DNA from: Streptomyces solicavernae
Lineage (GTDB): Bacteria > Actinomycetota > Actinomycetes > Streptomycetales > Streptomycetaceae
Assembly (NCBI RefSeq): GCF_029968095.1
Contig: NZ_JASCIR010000002.1
Coordinates: 372,001 to 436,000 of the forward strand
Reading direction: 5' to 3'
Length of the DNA: 64,000 nt
Under the pieces are notes generated by a model. It was not told the DNA's origin, ran no database searches, and saw nothing but the letters and a program-made list of their open reading frames with translations. Positions within the stretch are counted from its first letter, which is position 1. The number at the start of each line of letters is the position of its first letter. Below are positions 52,259-59,850 of the stretch, piece after piece. The translations under genes were made by a program, and so were the position numbers.

Positions 52259-53281
52259 ATGGCCATGCCGATTCGGCAGTCCATCAAGGTGGCGACGTAC
52301 CTCTTTGAACAGAAGCTCCGCAAGCGGGACAAGTTCCCGCTGATCGTCGAGCTCGAACCGCTCTTCGCCTGCAATCTGAAATGCGAGGGCTGCGGAAAGA
52401 TCCAGCACCCGGCGGGGGTTCTGAAGCAGCGCATGCCGGTCGCGCAGGCCGTCGGCGCGGTTCTGGAGTCCGGTGCGCCGATGGTGTCCATCGCCGGCGG
52501 CGAACCGTTGATGCACCCTCAGATCGACGAGATCGTACGGCAGTTGGTGGCGAAGAAGAAGTACGTCTTCCTGTGCACCAACGCGATGCTGCTCCGCAAG
52601 AAGATGGACATGTTCACGCCCTCGCCGTACTTCGCGTTCGCCGTGCACATCGACGGGATGCGGGAGCGGCACGACGAATCCGTCGCCAAGGAAGGCGTGT
52701 TCGACGAGGCGGTCGAGGCCATCAAGGAGGCCAAGCGGCGCGGCTTCCGGGTCACCACCAACTCGACCTTCTTCAACACCGACACCCCGCAGACCGTCAT
52801 CGAAGTGCTGAATTTCCTCAACGACGATCTGCGGGTGGACGAGATGATGCTCTCGCCCGCCTATGCCTACGAGAAGGCGCCCGACCAGGAGCATTTCCTC
52901 GGCGTCGAACAGACCAGGGAACTCTTCAAGAAGACCTTCGCGGGCGGGAATCGCGGCCGCTGGCGGCTCAACCACTCGCCGCTCTTCCTGGACTTCCTCG
53001 AAGGCAAGGTCGACTTCCCGTGCACGGCCTGGGCCATTCCGAACTACTCGCTCTTCGGCTGGCAGAAGCCCTGCTATCTGATGAGCGACGGCTATGTGCC
53101 GACGTACCGGCAGCTCATCGAGGACACCGACTGGGACGCGTACGGCCGCGGCAAGGACCCGCGCTGCGCGAACTGCATGGCGCACTGCGGGTACGAGCCG
53201 ACGGCCGTGCTCGCCACCATGGGCTCCCTCAAGGAGTCCCTGCGGGCGATGCGGGAGACCGTCTCGGCCCACCGCGGCTGA
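52259..53281 (+). CDS. hpnH: Radical SAM adenosylhopene synthase HpnH
   Basis: A 340-aa radical SAM enzyme that joins a 5'-deoxyadenosyl unit to hopene, giving adenosylhopane. The [4Fe-4S] cluster motif is C38-NLK-C42-EG-C45 (FACNLKCEGCGKIQHP); MVSIAGGEPLMHPQID (SAM-binding GGEP) and a C-terminal CANCMAHCGYEP, which may hold a further cluster, follow. ATG 52259 has AGGAGG 10 nt upstream. Only a 72-bp spacer separates it from the aminotransferase; ispG and dxs copies known there in S. coelicolor are not present. Confidence 0.96.
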   Translation: MAMPIRQSIKVATYLFEQKLRKRDKFPLIVELEPLFACNLKCEGCGKIQHPAGVLKQRMPVAQAVGAVLESGAPMVSIAGGEPLMHPQIDEIVRQLVAKKKYVFLCTNAMLLRKKMDMFTPSPYFAFAVHIDGMRERHDESVAKEGVFDEAVEAIKEAKRRGFRVTTNSTFFNTDTPQTVIEVLNFLNDDLRVDEMMLSPAYAYEKAPDQEHFLGVEQTRELFKKTFAGGNRGRWRLNHSPLFLDFLEGKVDFPCTAWAIPNYSLFGWQKPCYLMSDGYVPTYRQLIEDTDWDAYGRGKDPRCANCMAHCGYEPTAVLATMGSLKESLRAMRETVSAHRG

Positions 53282-53290
53282 CCCCGGGAC

Positions 53291-53316
53291 GCGGCCGGCC
53301 GGAGGCGGCCGGCCGC
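53291..53316. repeat. 10-6-10 hairpin at the site of the missing ispG/dxs
   Basis: GCGGCCGGCC (53291-53300) and GGCCGGCCGC (53307-53316) form a perfect stem with a 6-nt loop, in the 72-bp spacer between hpnH and the aminotransferase gene. It could be a partial terminator or processing site, or the scar of a deletion. Confidence 0.75.
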
Positions 53317-53353
53317 GACCGCCGGGAGGCAGTGCCGTTCGAGAGGAGAACCA

Positions 53354-54754
53354 GTGAGGACGGACGGACCGGGCAGCGGGTTCGACCTGGGGGCGCTGCT
53401 CGCCGCCCGCGGCGCCGAACGCTACGAGCTGCACGCGCGGCACCTGAACCACCAGCTGCCGCGGATGCTGCACACCATCGGCTTCGACAAGGTCTACGAG
53501 CGGGCCGAGGGCGCGTACTTCTGGGATGCGGACGGGCACGACTACCTCGACATGCTCGCCGGGTTCGGCGTGATGGGCGTCGGCCGTCACCACCCCGTCG
53601 TACGCAAGGCGCTGCACGACGTCCTCGACGCCTCCCTCGCCGACCTCACCCGCTTCGACTGCCAGCCGCTGCCCGGACTCCTCGCCGAGCGGCTGCTCGC
53701 ACACAGCCCGCACCTGGACCGGGTGTTCTTCGGCAACAGCGGTACGGAGGCGGTGGAGACGGCGCTGAAGTTCGCCCGGTACGCCACCGGGAAGCCGCGG
53801 ATCCTGTACTGCACGCACGCCTTCCACGGCCTGACCGCCGGCGCGCTGTCGGTCAACGGCGAGTCCGGTTTCCGCGACGGGTTCGCGCCGTTGCTGCCCG
53901 ACACGGCGATCCCGCTCGGCGATCCGGACGCGCTGGCACGGGAGTTGCGGCACGGCGACGTGGCCGGGCTCGTCGTCGAGCCGGTCCAGGGCAAGGGGGT
54001 GCACGCGTCCCCGCCCGGATTCCTGCGCGCCGCCCAGGAGTTGCTGCACCGCCACAAGGCGCTGCTGATCGCGGACGAGGTGCAGACCGGGCTCGGCCGG
54101 ACCGGCGACTTCTACGCGTACCAGCACGAGGACGGGGTCGAGCCGGACCTGGTGTGCGTGGCGAAGGCGCTCTCCGGCGGGTATGTGCCGGTCGGCGCGA
54201 CCCTCGGCAAGGACTGGATCTTCCAGAAGGTCTACTCGTCCATGGACCGGGTCCTGGTGCACTCGGCGAGCTTCGGGTCCAACGCCCAGGCCATGGCCGC
54301 CGGGCTCGCGGTCCTGTCGGTGATCGAGGACGAGCAGCTGGTCGCCCACGCGCGGGCCACCGGGGACCTGCTCAAGGCCCGGCTTGCGGCGCTCGTCGAC
54401 CGCTATGAGCTGCTGCACGACGTGCGGGGCCGGGGCCTGATGATCGGCATCGAGTTCGGGCGGCCGTCCTCCCTGCGGCTGCGCAGCAGGTGGGCCGCGC
54501 TGCAGGTGGCCCGCAAGGGTCTGTTCGCGCAGATGGTCGTCGTACCGCTGCTGCAGAAGCACCGCATTCTCACGCAGGTATCCGGGGACCACCTGGAGGT
54601 GATCAAGCTGATTCCGCCGCTGGTCGTGGGGGAGCGGGAGGTCGAGCGGTTCGTCACCGCGTTCACGGCTGTGATGGACGAGGCACACAGCGGGGGCGGC
54701 CTGATGTGGGACTTCGGGAGGACGCTCGTGAAGCAGGCCGTCGCGGGCCGCTGA
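53354..54754 (+). CDS. hpnO: PLP-dependent aminotransferase, HpnO-like
   Basis: A 466-aa class III aminotransferase. PLP-binding Lys lies in CVAKALSGGYVPVGA; LLIADEVQTGLGRTG carries the Asp that binds the pyridine nitrogen; FFGNSGTEAVETALKFARYATG is the phosphate loop. In bacterial hopanoid pathways the equivalent enzyme (HpnO) makes aminobacteriohopanetriol from a ribosylhopane-derived aldehyde. GTG 53354 has GAGGAG upstream. Position at the end of the hpn operon is the main support; ornithine/acetylornithine-type substrate use is the alternative on sequence alone. Confidence 0.85.
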   Translation: MRTDGPGSGFDLGALLAARGAERYELHARHLNHQLPRMLHTIGFDKVYERAEGAYFWDADGHDYLDMLAGFGVMGVGRHHPVVRKALHDVLDASLADLTRFDCQPLPGLLAERLLAHSPHLDRVFFGNSGTEAVETALKFARYATGKPRILYCTHAFHGLTAGALSVNGESGFRDGFAPLLPDTAIPLGDPDALARELRHGDVAGLVVEPVQGKGVHASPPGFLRAAQELLHRHKALLIADEVQTGLGRTGDFYAYQHEDGVEPDLVCVAKALSGGYVPVGATLGKDWIFQKVYSSMDRVLVHSASFGSNAQAMAAGLAVLSVIEDEQLVAHARATGDLLKARLAALVDRYELLHDVRGRGLMIGIEFGRPSSLRLRSRWAALQVARKGLFAQMVVVPLLQKHRILTQVSGDHLEVIKLIPPLVVGEREVERFVTAFTAVMDEAHSGGGLMWDFGRTLVKQAVAGR

Positions 54755-54761
54755 GCTCTTT

Positions 54762-54794
54762 TGCCTGTGGGGCAAAAAGTTTGCCCCACAGGCA
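54762..54794. promoter_or_regulatory. Perfect 15-3-15 palindrome after hpnO
   Basis: TGCCTGTGGGGCAAA (54762-54776) and its exact complement at 54780-54794 are separated by AAG. It sits 8 bp after the hpnO stop and 22 bp before the HTH-cupin gene. It fits an operator for that regulator: TTGCCC at 54781-54786 would be a -35, 17 bp before CTGAAT, which is 7 nt before the ATG. The same dyad with its A-rich loop could also terminate the hpn operon. Confidence 0.65.
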
Positions 54795-54816
54795 TGGCTC
54801 TGGCTGAATCGACGGT

Positions 54817-55434
54817 ATGAGCCCCGCCGATCCGGAGGCGGCACCGGACCTGCCTGCCGTCGTCGCCCCGCAGCTGCGCGCACTGCGCCGCCGCTCCGCG
54901 CTGACCCTGGAGGCCGCGGCCCGCACCGCCGGACTCTCGCCCGCGCACCTCTCCCGCCTGGAGACCGGTCACCGCCAGCCCTCGCTGCCGGTGCTGCTCT
55001 CGCTCGCGCGTATCTACGGTACGACGGTCTCGGAGCTGCTCGGCGAGACGGCCGCCGACCGGGACGCGGTGGTGCGCTCCGCCGACATGGAGCCGACGGC
55101 GGCGGGCGGCTGGACGTACTGGCAGGCGGGCGCCGCGGGCCGGGGCATGCAGGCGCTGCGCGTGCACGTGCCGCGCGGCGCGCAGGGCGACATCGTGCGG
55201 GTGCACCCCGGCGAGGAGTGGCTGTACGTACTCGACGGGCGGCTGCGGCTGCACCTCGGGGACACCGCGCACACCCTCGCCCCGGGCGACAGCGCGCACT
55301 TCGACTCGCTCACCCCGCACCGGATCGGGGCCGCCGACGAGGGCGGCGCCGACCTGCTCTTTGTCCACACGCTGCTGCAGAGCCCGGCCACCGCGCTGTG
55401 CCTGGGCGGGCCCACTCAGGGAGAACCGCGATGA
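54817..55434 (+). CDS. XRE-family regulator with cupin domain
   Basis: A 205-aa regulator. Residues about 17-75 are an XRE helix-turn-helix (LRRRSALTLEAAARTAGLSPAHLSRLETGHRQPSLPVLLSLARIYG); residues about 110-190 are a small cupin barrel (GDIVRVHPGEEWLYVLDGRLRLHLGDTAHTLAPGDSAHFDSLTPHRI), with G/H metal-type positions. Such proteins sense small ligands and repress their own operons. ATG 54817 has no ribosome binding site, so it may be leaderless from the palindromic promoter just upstream. It is coupled by ATGA to a small membrane protein gene. Confidence 0.92.
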   Translation: MSPADPEAAPDLPAVVAPQLRALRRRSALTLEAAARTAGLSPAHLSRLETGHRQPSLPVLLSLARIYGTTVSELLGETAADRDAVVRSADMEPTAAGGWTYWQAGAAGRGMQALRVHVPRGAQGDIVRVHPGEEWLYVLDGRLRLHLGDTAHTLAPGDSAHFDSLTPHRIGAADEGGADLLFVHTLLQSPATALCLGGPTQGEPR

Positions 55435-55613
55435 CCACCGAGGGAACCACCGAGGGAACCACCGAGGACAAGCCGCAGAAGCCCGGCCGCAGCTCCATGG
55501 AGGAGAAGTTCCCCCGCGGGCTGTGGGTCCGGCTGATCATCTACGTGGCCGTCGGCCATCTCTTCTCGGCCTTCGTGTATCTGCTGTTCACGCTGGGCGG
55601 GCAGAGCCAGTGA
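55431..55613 (+). CDS. Small membrane protein, DUF6126 family
   Basis: A 60-aa protein with one membrane segment (LWVRLIIYVAVGHLFSAFVYLLFTLGG, about 31-57) preceded by a charged cytoplasmic stretch (KPGRSSMEEKFPRG). It overlaps the HTH-cupin gene by ATGA, so it is certainly in the same operon. I recall this pairing as conserved in Streptomyces under the DUF6126 label. The function is unknown; it might localise or modulate the regulator, or be its target. The first residues are a TEGTTEG repeat. Confidence 0.78.
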   Translation: MTTEGTTEGTTEDKPQKPGRSSMEEKFPRGLWVRLIIYVAVGHLFSAFVYLLFTLGGQSQ

Positions 55614-55614
55614 G

Positions 55615-55663
55615 CTTGCACGGCTCGCACGGCTCGCACGGCTTGCACGGCTCGTACGGCTCG
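55615..55663. repeat. Tandem 9-bp repeat, five copies
   Basis: Five copies of CTCGCACGG (with T/C variation) directly follow the DUF6126 stop and reach the stop of the convergent phosphatase gene. Confidence 0.93.
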
Positions 55664-55665
55664 TC

Positions 55666-56463
55666 TCAGTCCAGCAGGTTGGCCCGCAGCCGTTCCCGTA
55701 CCGCCGGAGTGACCTTCAGGCCCTCCTCCAGGTAGCGGTCCACCGTGCCCCATGTCTCCTCGATCGTGGTGAACGCCGCCGCCAGGTACTCCGCGCGGGC
55801 GTCGAAGAGCGGGCTGAGGAGTTCCATCACCTCGGGCGACATCGCGTCCGGGGACGTGCTGCTGCGGTGCACCTTGTAGCGGCGGTGGGCGGCGTTCGAC
55901 TGGAGGTAGTCCTCCTCGATCGCCGCGCGTTCCACGCCGACGGCGAGCAGGGTGACGGCGATGGACAGGCCCGCGCGGTCCTTGCCGGCGGCGCAGTGCA
56001 TCAGGGCGGGCACGCTGTCGTCCGCCATCGCGTGCAGCACGCGGCTGTGCTCGGCGGTGCGGTCCTTGATGATCGCGCGGTACGAGGTGATCATCCGGTT
56101 CGCCGCGAGGCCGTCGGAGAGCAGTGCGCGGAGCTCGGCTATGTCGCCCTCGCGGACCATCTTCCAGAACTCGGCGCCGTCGGCCGGGTCGGTCAGCGGC
56201 AGGTTCACATGGCGTACGCCGGGGAGGGCGACGTCGTGGCCGTCCAGCTTCTGGTCCGCGGCATTGCGGAAGTCGAAGATCGTGTGCAGGCCGAGGGAGG
56301 AGAGGAATCCCGCGTCGGCCTCGGTGGCGTGCGCGAGGTGACCGCTGCGGAAGAGACGTCCCGCCCGCACCCGCCGTCCGTCCGCGGTCGGCAGCCCGCC
56401 CAGATCACGGAAGTTGCGTACTCCGGCGAGTTCGGGCTCGGTCGACGGGACCTGCTGCGTCAC
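55666..56463 (-). CDS. Tyrosine-protein phosphatase
   Basis: A 265-aa protein in the atypical tyrosine/lipid phosphatase family (Mycobacterium PtpB type). The P-loop is H156-C157-AAGKDR-A-G, i.e. C-x5-R with Cys157 and Arg163; the N-terminal block GVRNFRDLGGLPTADGRRVRAGRLFRSGHL (about 14-43) is the family start, and FDFRNAADQKLDG carries the general-acid region. GTG 56463 is chosen because GGGAGGAG lies just upstream. It is divergent from the M23 peptidase; physiological substrates are unknown. Confidence 0.92.
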   Translation of the reverse strand: MTQQVPSTEPELAGVRNFRDLGGLPTADGRRVRAGRLFRSGHLAHATEADAGFLSSLGLHTIFDFRNAADQKLDGHDVALPGVRHVNLPLTDPADGAEFWKMVREGDIAELRALLSDGLAANRMITSYRAIIKDRTAEHSRVLHAMADDSVPALMHCAAGKDRAGLSIAVTLLAVGVERAAIEEDYLQSNAAHRRYKVHRSSTSPDAMSPEVMELLSPLFDARAEYLAAAFTTIEETWGTVDRYLEEGLKVTPAVRERLRANLLD

Positions 56464-56839
56464 GGGGGCTCCTCCCATTCGGCCGCCGACGCTGCTCGCC
56501 GGCGGGGCGCGTGTTCGACGATACGACACGGGCCACCGCAGCCCGTGGCGTAATAACGGCACATTCGGCACTTCGCCTTCAATGTCCGTTTAAGGGTGTT
56601 CGCGGTAACTGGCCCTGGAGTAAAGGGTGGTGGGGTATTCCGTGGTGAGCGGGATCATATTCGTGACCGTGCGTGGCGATCTCCGCCGGGCAATTTCCTT
56701 GCGGGCGAGTGCCTTTGCGCCATGCGTATCGACGGAGTGTGACCGTGAATTCGAAAAAGGATCACCGTTCCACAATGGCCCGGGAATTGAATGCTTGTCG
56801 CCCCGCTCATCGCTCCATTAAGTTCGCCGACGTCCGGGT

Positions 56840-57012
56840 GGACGCCCAATCCTGCCGCCGCTCGGATTTCCGCACACCCACCCGTGCACGGCAGGAGCGG
56901 GGGACCCACGGTTCAATGCCGGATCCGGTCCACCGGAGCGGCTTGGGGTGAAGTCGCGGCGACGCGGCCGGGCATCTCCAGCCCGAACCCGACAGCTCAC
57001 CTCGCAGGCGCC
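56840..57012 (+). ncRNA. ydaO/yuaA-type c-di-AMP riboswitch
   Basis: Leader elements match the ydaO class as I know it from Streptomyces rpfA: CCAATCCTGCCG (56846-56857) pairing with CGGCAGGAGCGGGGGACCC (about 56889-56907), TTGGGGTGAA (56943-56952), CCGGGCATCTCCAGCCCGAA (56968-56987) and CCGACAGCTCACCTCGCAGG to 57008. It ends just before the GGAGAGGA ribosome binding site of the LysM-M23 gene, which c-di-AMP should turn off. The remaining upstream gap (56464-56839) holds no gene that I can support; an open frame at 56673-56951 runs into the riboswitch and is judged spurious. Confidence 0.9.
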
Positions 57013-57027
57013 GGAGAGGAATTCGCC

Positions 57028-57933
57028 ATGCCCGCGAAGGGTAAGCACCGCCGTCCCAAGTCCCTGCGTCTCACCCGCGGTTTCGCCGTCGCGGGAACCG
57101 GCTCGGCCGCGCTCGCGCTGCCGCTGCTCGGCGCGACCGGAGCGAACGCCGCCACCCCGGCGGCCGCGCCCGCCGCCGCCCCGCAGGCCGCGCACATCGC
57201 CGTCAAGGCGGCCGAGAAGCAGGCCGCGAAGAAGGCCGCTGAGAAGGCCGCCCCCGAGTCGTACTCCGTCGTCTCCGGCGACACGCTCTCCGGGATCGCC
57301 GCGCAGCTCGACGTGGACGGCGGCTGGAAGCAGCTGTACGAGGACAACCGCAAGGTCGTCGGCGGCGACCCGTCGCTCATCCTGCCCGGCCAGAAGCTGA
57401 CGGTCGACGGCACGAAGGCCGAGGCCAAGGCGGCGCCCAAGGCGCCCAAGGCGGCCGAGGCTCCCGCGAAGCCCGCGAAGGCCGAGTCCGCGTCCGACAC
57501 CGCGCAGGCCCAGCCCGAGGCTGCCGCCGGAGGCTTCACCGCCCCGGTCGAGGCGAGCATCTCCACCGCCTACCGCACCGCGGGCGGCATGTGGGCCAGC
57601 GGCTACCACACCGGCACCGACTTCGTCGTTCCGACCGGCACGCCCATCAAGGCGATCGGCGACGGCACCGTCGTCTCCGCCGGCTGGAGCGGCTCGTACG
57701 GCAACGAGGTCGTCATCCGGCACGCCGACGGGCACTACTCCCAGTACGCCCACATGACCTCCCTGAACGTGTCCAGCGGCCAGACGGTCAGCGGCGGCCA
57801 GCAGATCGGCCTGTCCGGCTCCACCGGCAACTCCACCGGCCCGCACCTGCACTTCGAGGTCCGCACCGGCCCGGACTACGGCTCCGACGTCGACCCGCTG
57901 GCCTACCTCCGCTCGCACGGCGTCACCGTCTGA
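57028..57933 (+). CDS. LysM domain M23 family peptidoglycan endopeptidase
   Basis: A 301-aa exported enzyme. A signal peptide (FAVAGTGSAALALPLLGATGANA, about 19-41) is followed by an Ala/Lys-rich spacer, a LysM domain (SYSVVSGDTLSGIAAQLDV...SLILPGQKLTV, about 78-126), a disordered Ala/Lys linker, and the M23 lysostaphin domain with zinc ligands H194-x3-D198 and H273-LH275. It would bind peptidoglycan and cut cross-bridges. Control by a c-di-AMP riboswitch links it to cell-wall and osmotic homeostasis. Confidence 0.95.
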   Translation: MPAKGKHRRPKSLRLTRGFAVAGTGSAALALPLLGATGANAATPAAAPAAAPQAAHIAVKAAEKQAAKKAAEKAAPESYSVVSGDTLSGIAAQLDVDGGWKQLYEDNRKVVGGDPSLILPGQKLTVDGTKAEAKAAPKAPKAAEAPAKPAKAESASDTAQAQPEAAAGGFTAPVEASISTAYRTAGGMWASGYHTGTDFVVPTGTPIKAIGDGTVVSAGWSGSYGNEVVIRHADGHYSQYAHMTSLNVSSGQTVSGGQQIGLSGSTGNSTGPHLHFEVRTGPDYGSDVDPLAYLRSHGVTV

Positions 57934-57946
57934 CACCGCACCCGCA

Positions 57947-57966
57947 CGGCGCCGCGCACGGCGCCG
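57947..57966 (+). terminator. Weak hairpin after the M23 gene
   Basis: A 7-bp stem CGGCGCC/GGCGCCG with a 6-nt loop, 13 bp past the stop. The following 160 bp up to the amidohydrolase stop is a GC-rich run of GGTGCGGCGC repeats with no gene. Confidence 0.35.
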
Positions 57967-58129
57967 ACCGGACACCCCGCCCCTCCCCGGCTCACGTACG
58001 CCATCTCGTTCCGATACGAGGCGAACGTGCCCCGGTGCAGGGCGGGTTGTTCCGTTTCCGGGCGGGTGCGGTGCGGCGCGGTGCGGCGCGGCGCGGTGCG
58101 GGGCCTGGGGCTGGGGCCGGGGCTGGGGG

Positions 58130-59779
58130 TCAGGGCCAGGTCGGGCGGCCGCCGAGGTACGTCGCGGTGACGTGGACCTCGTCGTGCAGGGCCTCGGCGG
58201 GCACGGTGTGCGGGTCGCGGTTGAGCACGGTGAGGTCGGCGCGCATACCGGGGCGCAGCATGCCGGTCTCGTGCTCCAGGTGCAGCTGCCAGGCCGGGTT
58301 GACGGTCACGGCGCGCAGCGCCTCGTCGAGGGTGAGGCGCTCCTCGGCGCCGTGGACCCGGCCGCCGGGGTGGCTGCGGCGGGTGAGGGCGGTGGCGACG
58401 CCGGACAGCGGGTCGGTGGGGGAGCAGACGCCGTCGTTGTGCAGCGAGATCCGGTGACCCGCGTCCACGGCGGACCGCGCGGCCATCCAGCGCGCGGCGG
58501 CCTGAGGTCCGTACAGGTCGTCCGCGAGCACGTCGCCCCACCAGCGCACGTGGTCCATGAACAGGCTCACCGTCGCCCCGAGCCGGGCCGCCCGCCGGAA
58601 CTGGTCCGGCGTGAGCGCGCCGCAGTGCTCCAGGCGCGGTCGCAGGGCGCGCAGCCGGTCCGGCCCGGCGGCCTTCTCGTACGCGGAGAGCACCGCCTCC
58701 GCCGTGATGTCGCCGTGCACATGGCAGGCGAGCGGGAAGCCCTGGGCGGTGAACGCGGCGGCCAGCTCCGCGAGTTGGCCGGGCCCGTAGTTCATCGTGC
58801 CGTGCGTGCAGCCGGTGAGGCCGAGCCGGCGGGCGGCCGCGCTGTCCTTGAGCGGGAAGCTGGTCGCGATGCTGCCCTGCCACGGCGTCCCGTCGGCCCA
58901 CAGCTTCACGCCGGAGATGCCGAAGCCCGCCCGCGCGGGGGCGTGCCCGGCGAAGCGGTGCGCCGGGTCGGCGGCCGCCTCCGGGGTGCCCATCATGTAC
59001 GCGCGCACCCGCACCGCGGCCTCCGGGTCCTCGGCGGCGGCGCGCAGCGCGGGCAGCAGCCGGGGCTCGGCGGCCATCTCCGTGACGGTGGTGATGCCCA
59101 CGCGTGCGTGCTGCTCGAAGGACCAGCGCAGGGAGCGGGCGACGTTCGCCCCGTCCAGCCGGTCGCCCGCCACGGTGTTCATCAGGGCGATGACGGCGGC
59201 ACTCTCGTGCGCCTCGCCGGTGGGTTCGCCGTGCGCGTCGCGGACGAAGCGGGCGCCGGCCGGGTCCGGCGTCGTGGCGGTGAGCCCGGCGGCGCGTACG
59301 GCGGCGGTGTTCGCGTAGGCCGCGTGCCCGCTGTTGGTGATCAGCACGAGGGGTGCGTGCGGGCTGAGCGAGTCGAGCAACTCCCGTGTGGGGAACGGGA
59401 GATCGCGTTGCAGGAGCAGATCGATCCCGTACGCGGCGACGGCCTCGCCGGGAGCCCCGGCGACGGCCGCGCGCACCTTCTCCAGGACGGCCCGCCCGGT
59501 CGGCACGGTGAACGGCCGGACGTCCAGGGCGGGCGGGGCGATGGCGAGCCCCATGATCGTGGGGTGCCCGTGCGCCTCGACGAACCCCGGCAGCAGCGCC
59601 TGTCCGCGCAGGTCCACGACCTCGGTGCGGGGGCCGCGCAGTTCGCGTACGTCGGATGCGGCGCCCACGGCGGTGATGGTGCCGTCGCGGACGGCGAGGG
59701 CTTCGGCGTGCGGGGCCGCGGGGTCCATGGTGAGCACGGGGCCGCCGGTGAGGATGAGCTGAGCAGTGGTGTCGGGCAC
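58130..59779 (-). CDS. Amidohydrolase family protein (YtcJ-like)
   Basis: A 549-aa metal-dependent hydrolase of the amidohydrolase_3 group. An N-terminal composite domain (LILTGGPVLTMDPAAPHAEALAVRDGTITAVG) precedes the metal-binding HGH (EAHGHPTIMG); a lysine-bearing FGISGVKLWADGTPWQGS, the CHVHGDI and LEHCGALTPDQF histidines, and SLHNDGVCSP (catalytic Asp) are intact. The exact substrate (an amide, N-acyl or formyl derivative) is unknown. It is the last gene of the leftward four-gene operon; GTG start 59779. Confidence 0.92.
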   Translation of the reverse strand: MPDTTAQLILTGGPVLTMDPAAPHAEALAVRDGTITAVGAASDVRELRGPRTEVVDLRGQALLPGFVEAHGHPTIMGLAIAPPALDVRPFTVPTGRAVLEKVRAAVAGAPGEAVAAYGIDLLLQRDLPFPTRELLDSLSPHAPLVLITNSGHAAYANTAAVRAAGLTATTPDPAGARFVRDAHGEPTGEAHESAAVIALMNTVAGDRLDGANVARSLRWSFEQHARVGITTVTEMAAEPRLLPALRAAAEDPEAAVRVRAYMMGTPEAAADPAHRFAGHAPARAGFGISGVKLWADGTPWQGSIATSFPLKDSAAARRLGLTGCTHGTMNYGPGQLAELAAAFTAQGFPLACHVHGDITAEAVLSAYEKAAGPDRLRALRPRLEHCGALTPDQFRRAARLGATVSLFMDHVRWWGDVLADDLYGPQAAARWMAARSAVDAGHRISLHNDGVCSPTDPLSGVATALTRRSHPGGRVHGAEERLTLDEALRAVTVNPAWQLHLEHETGMLRPGMRADLTVLNRDPHTVPAEALHDEVHVTATYLGGRPTWP

Positions 59780-59850
59780 GGGAGGTCTCCCTGGAGGACG
59801 GTCGTGGCTTGAGTCGGACGCTCAAGCGCCGAGGGCACGGTGCAGGGCGC

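Noticed and set aside
51935..54883. 982-codon minus-strand open frame across hpnG, hpnH and hpnO
   Set aside because: Antisense shadow of genes with clear catalytic motifs.
56673..56951. 92-codon ORF upstream of the M23 gene
   Set aside because: It runs through the riboswitch aptamer, lacks a ribosome binding site and resembles no known protein.
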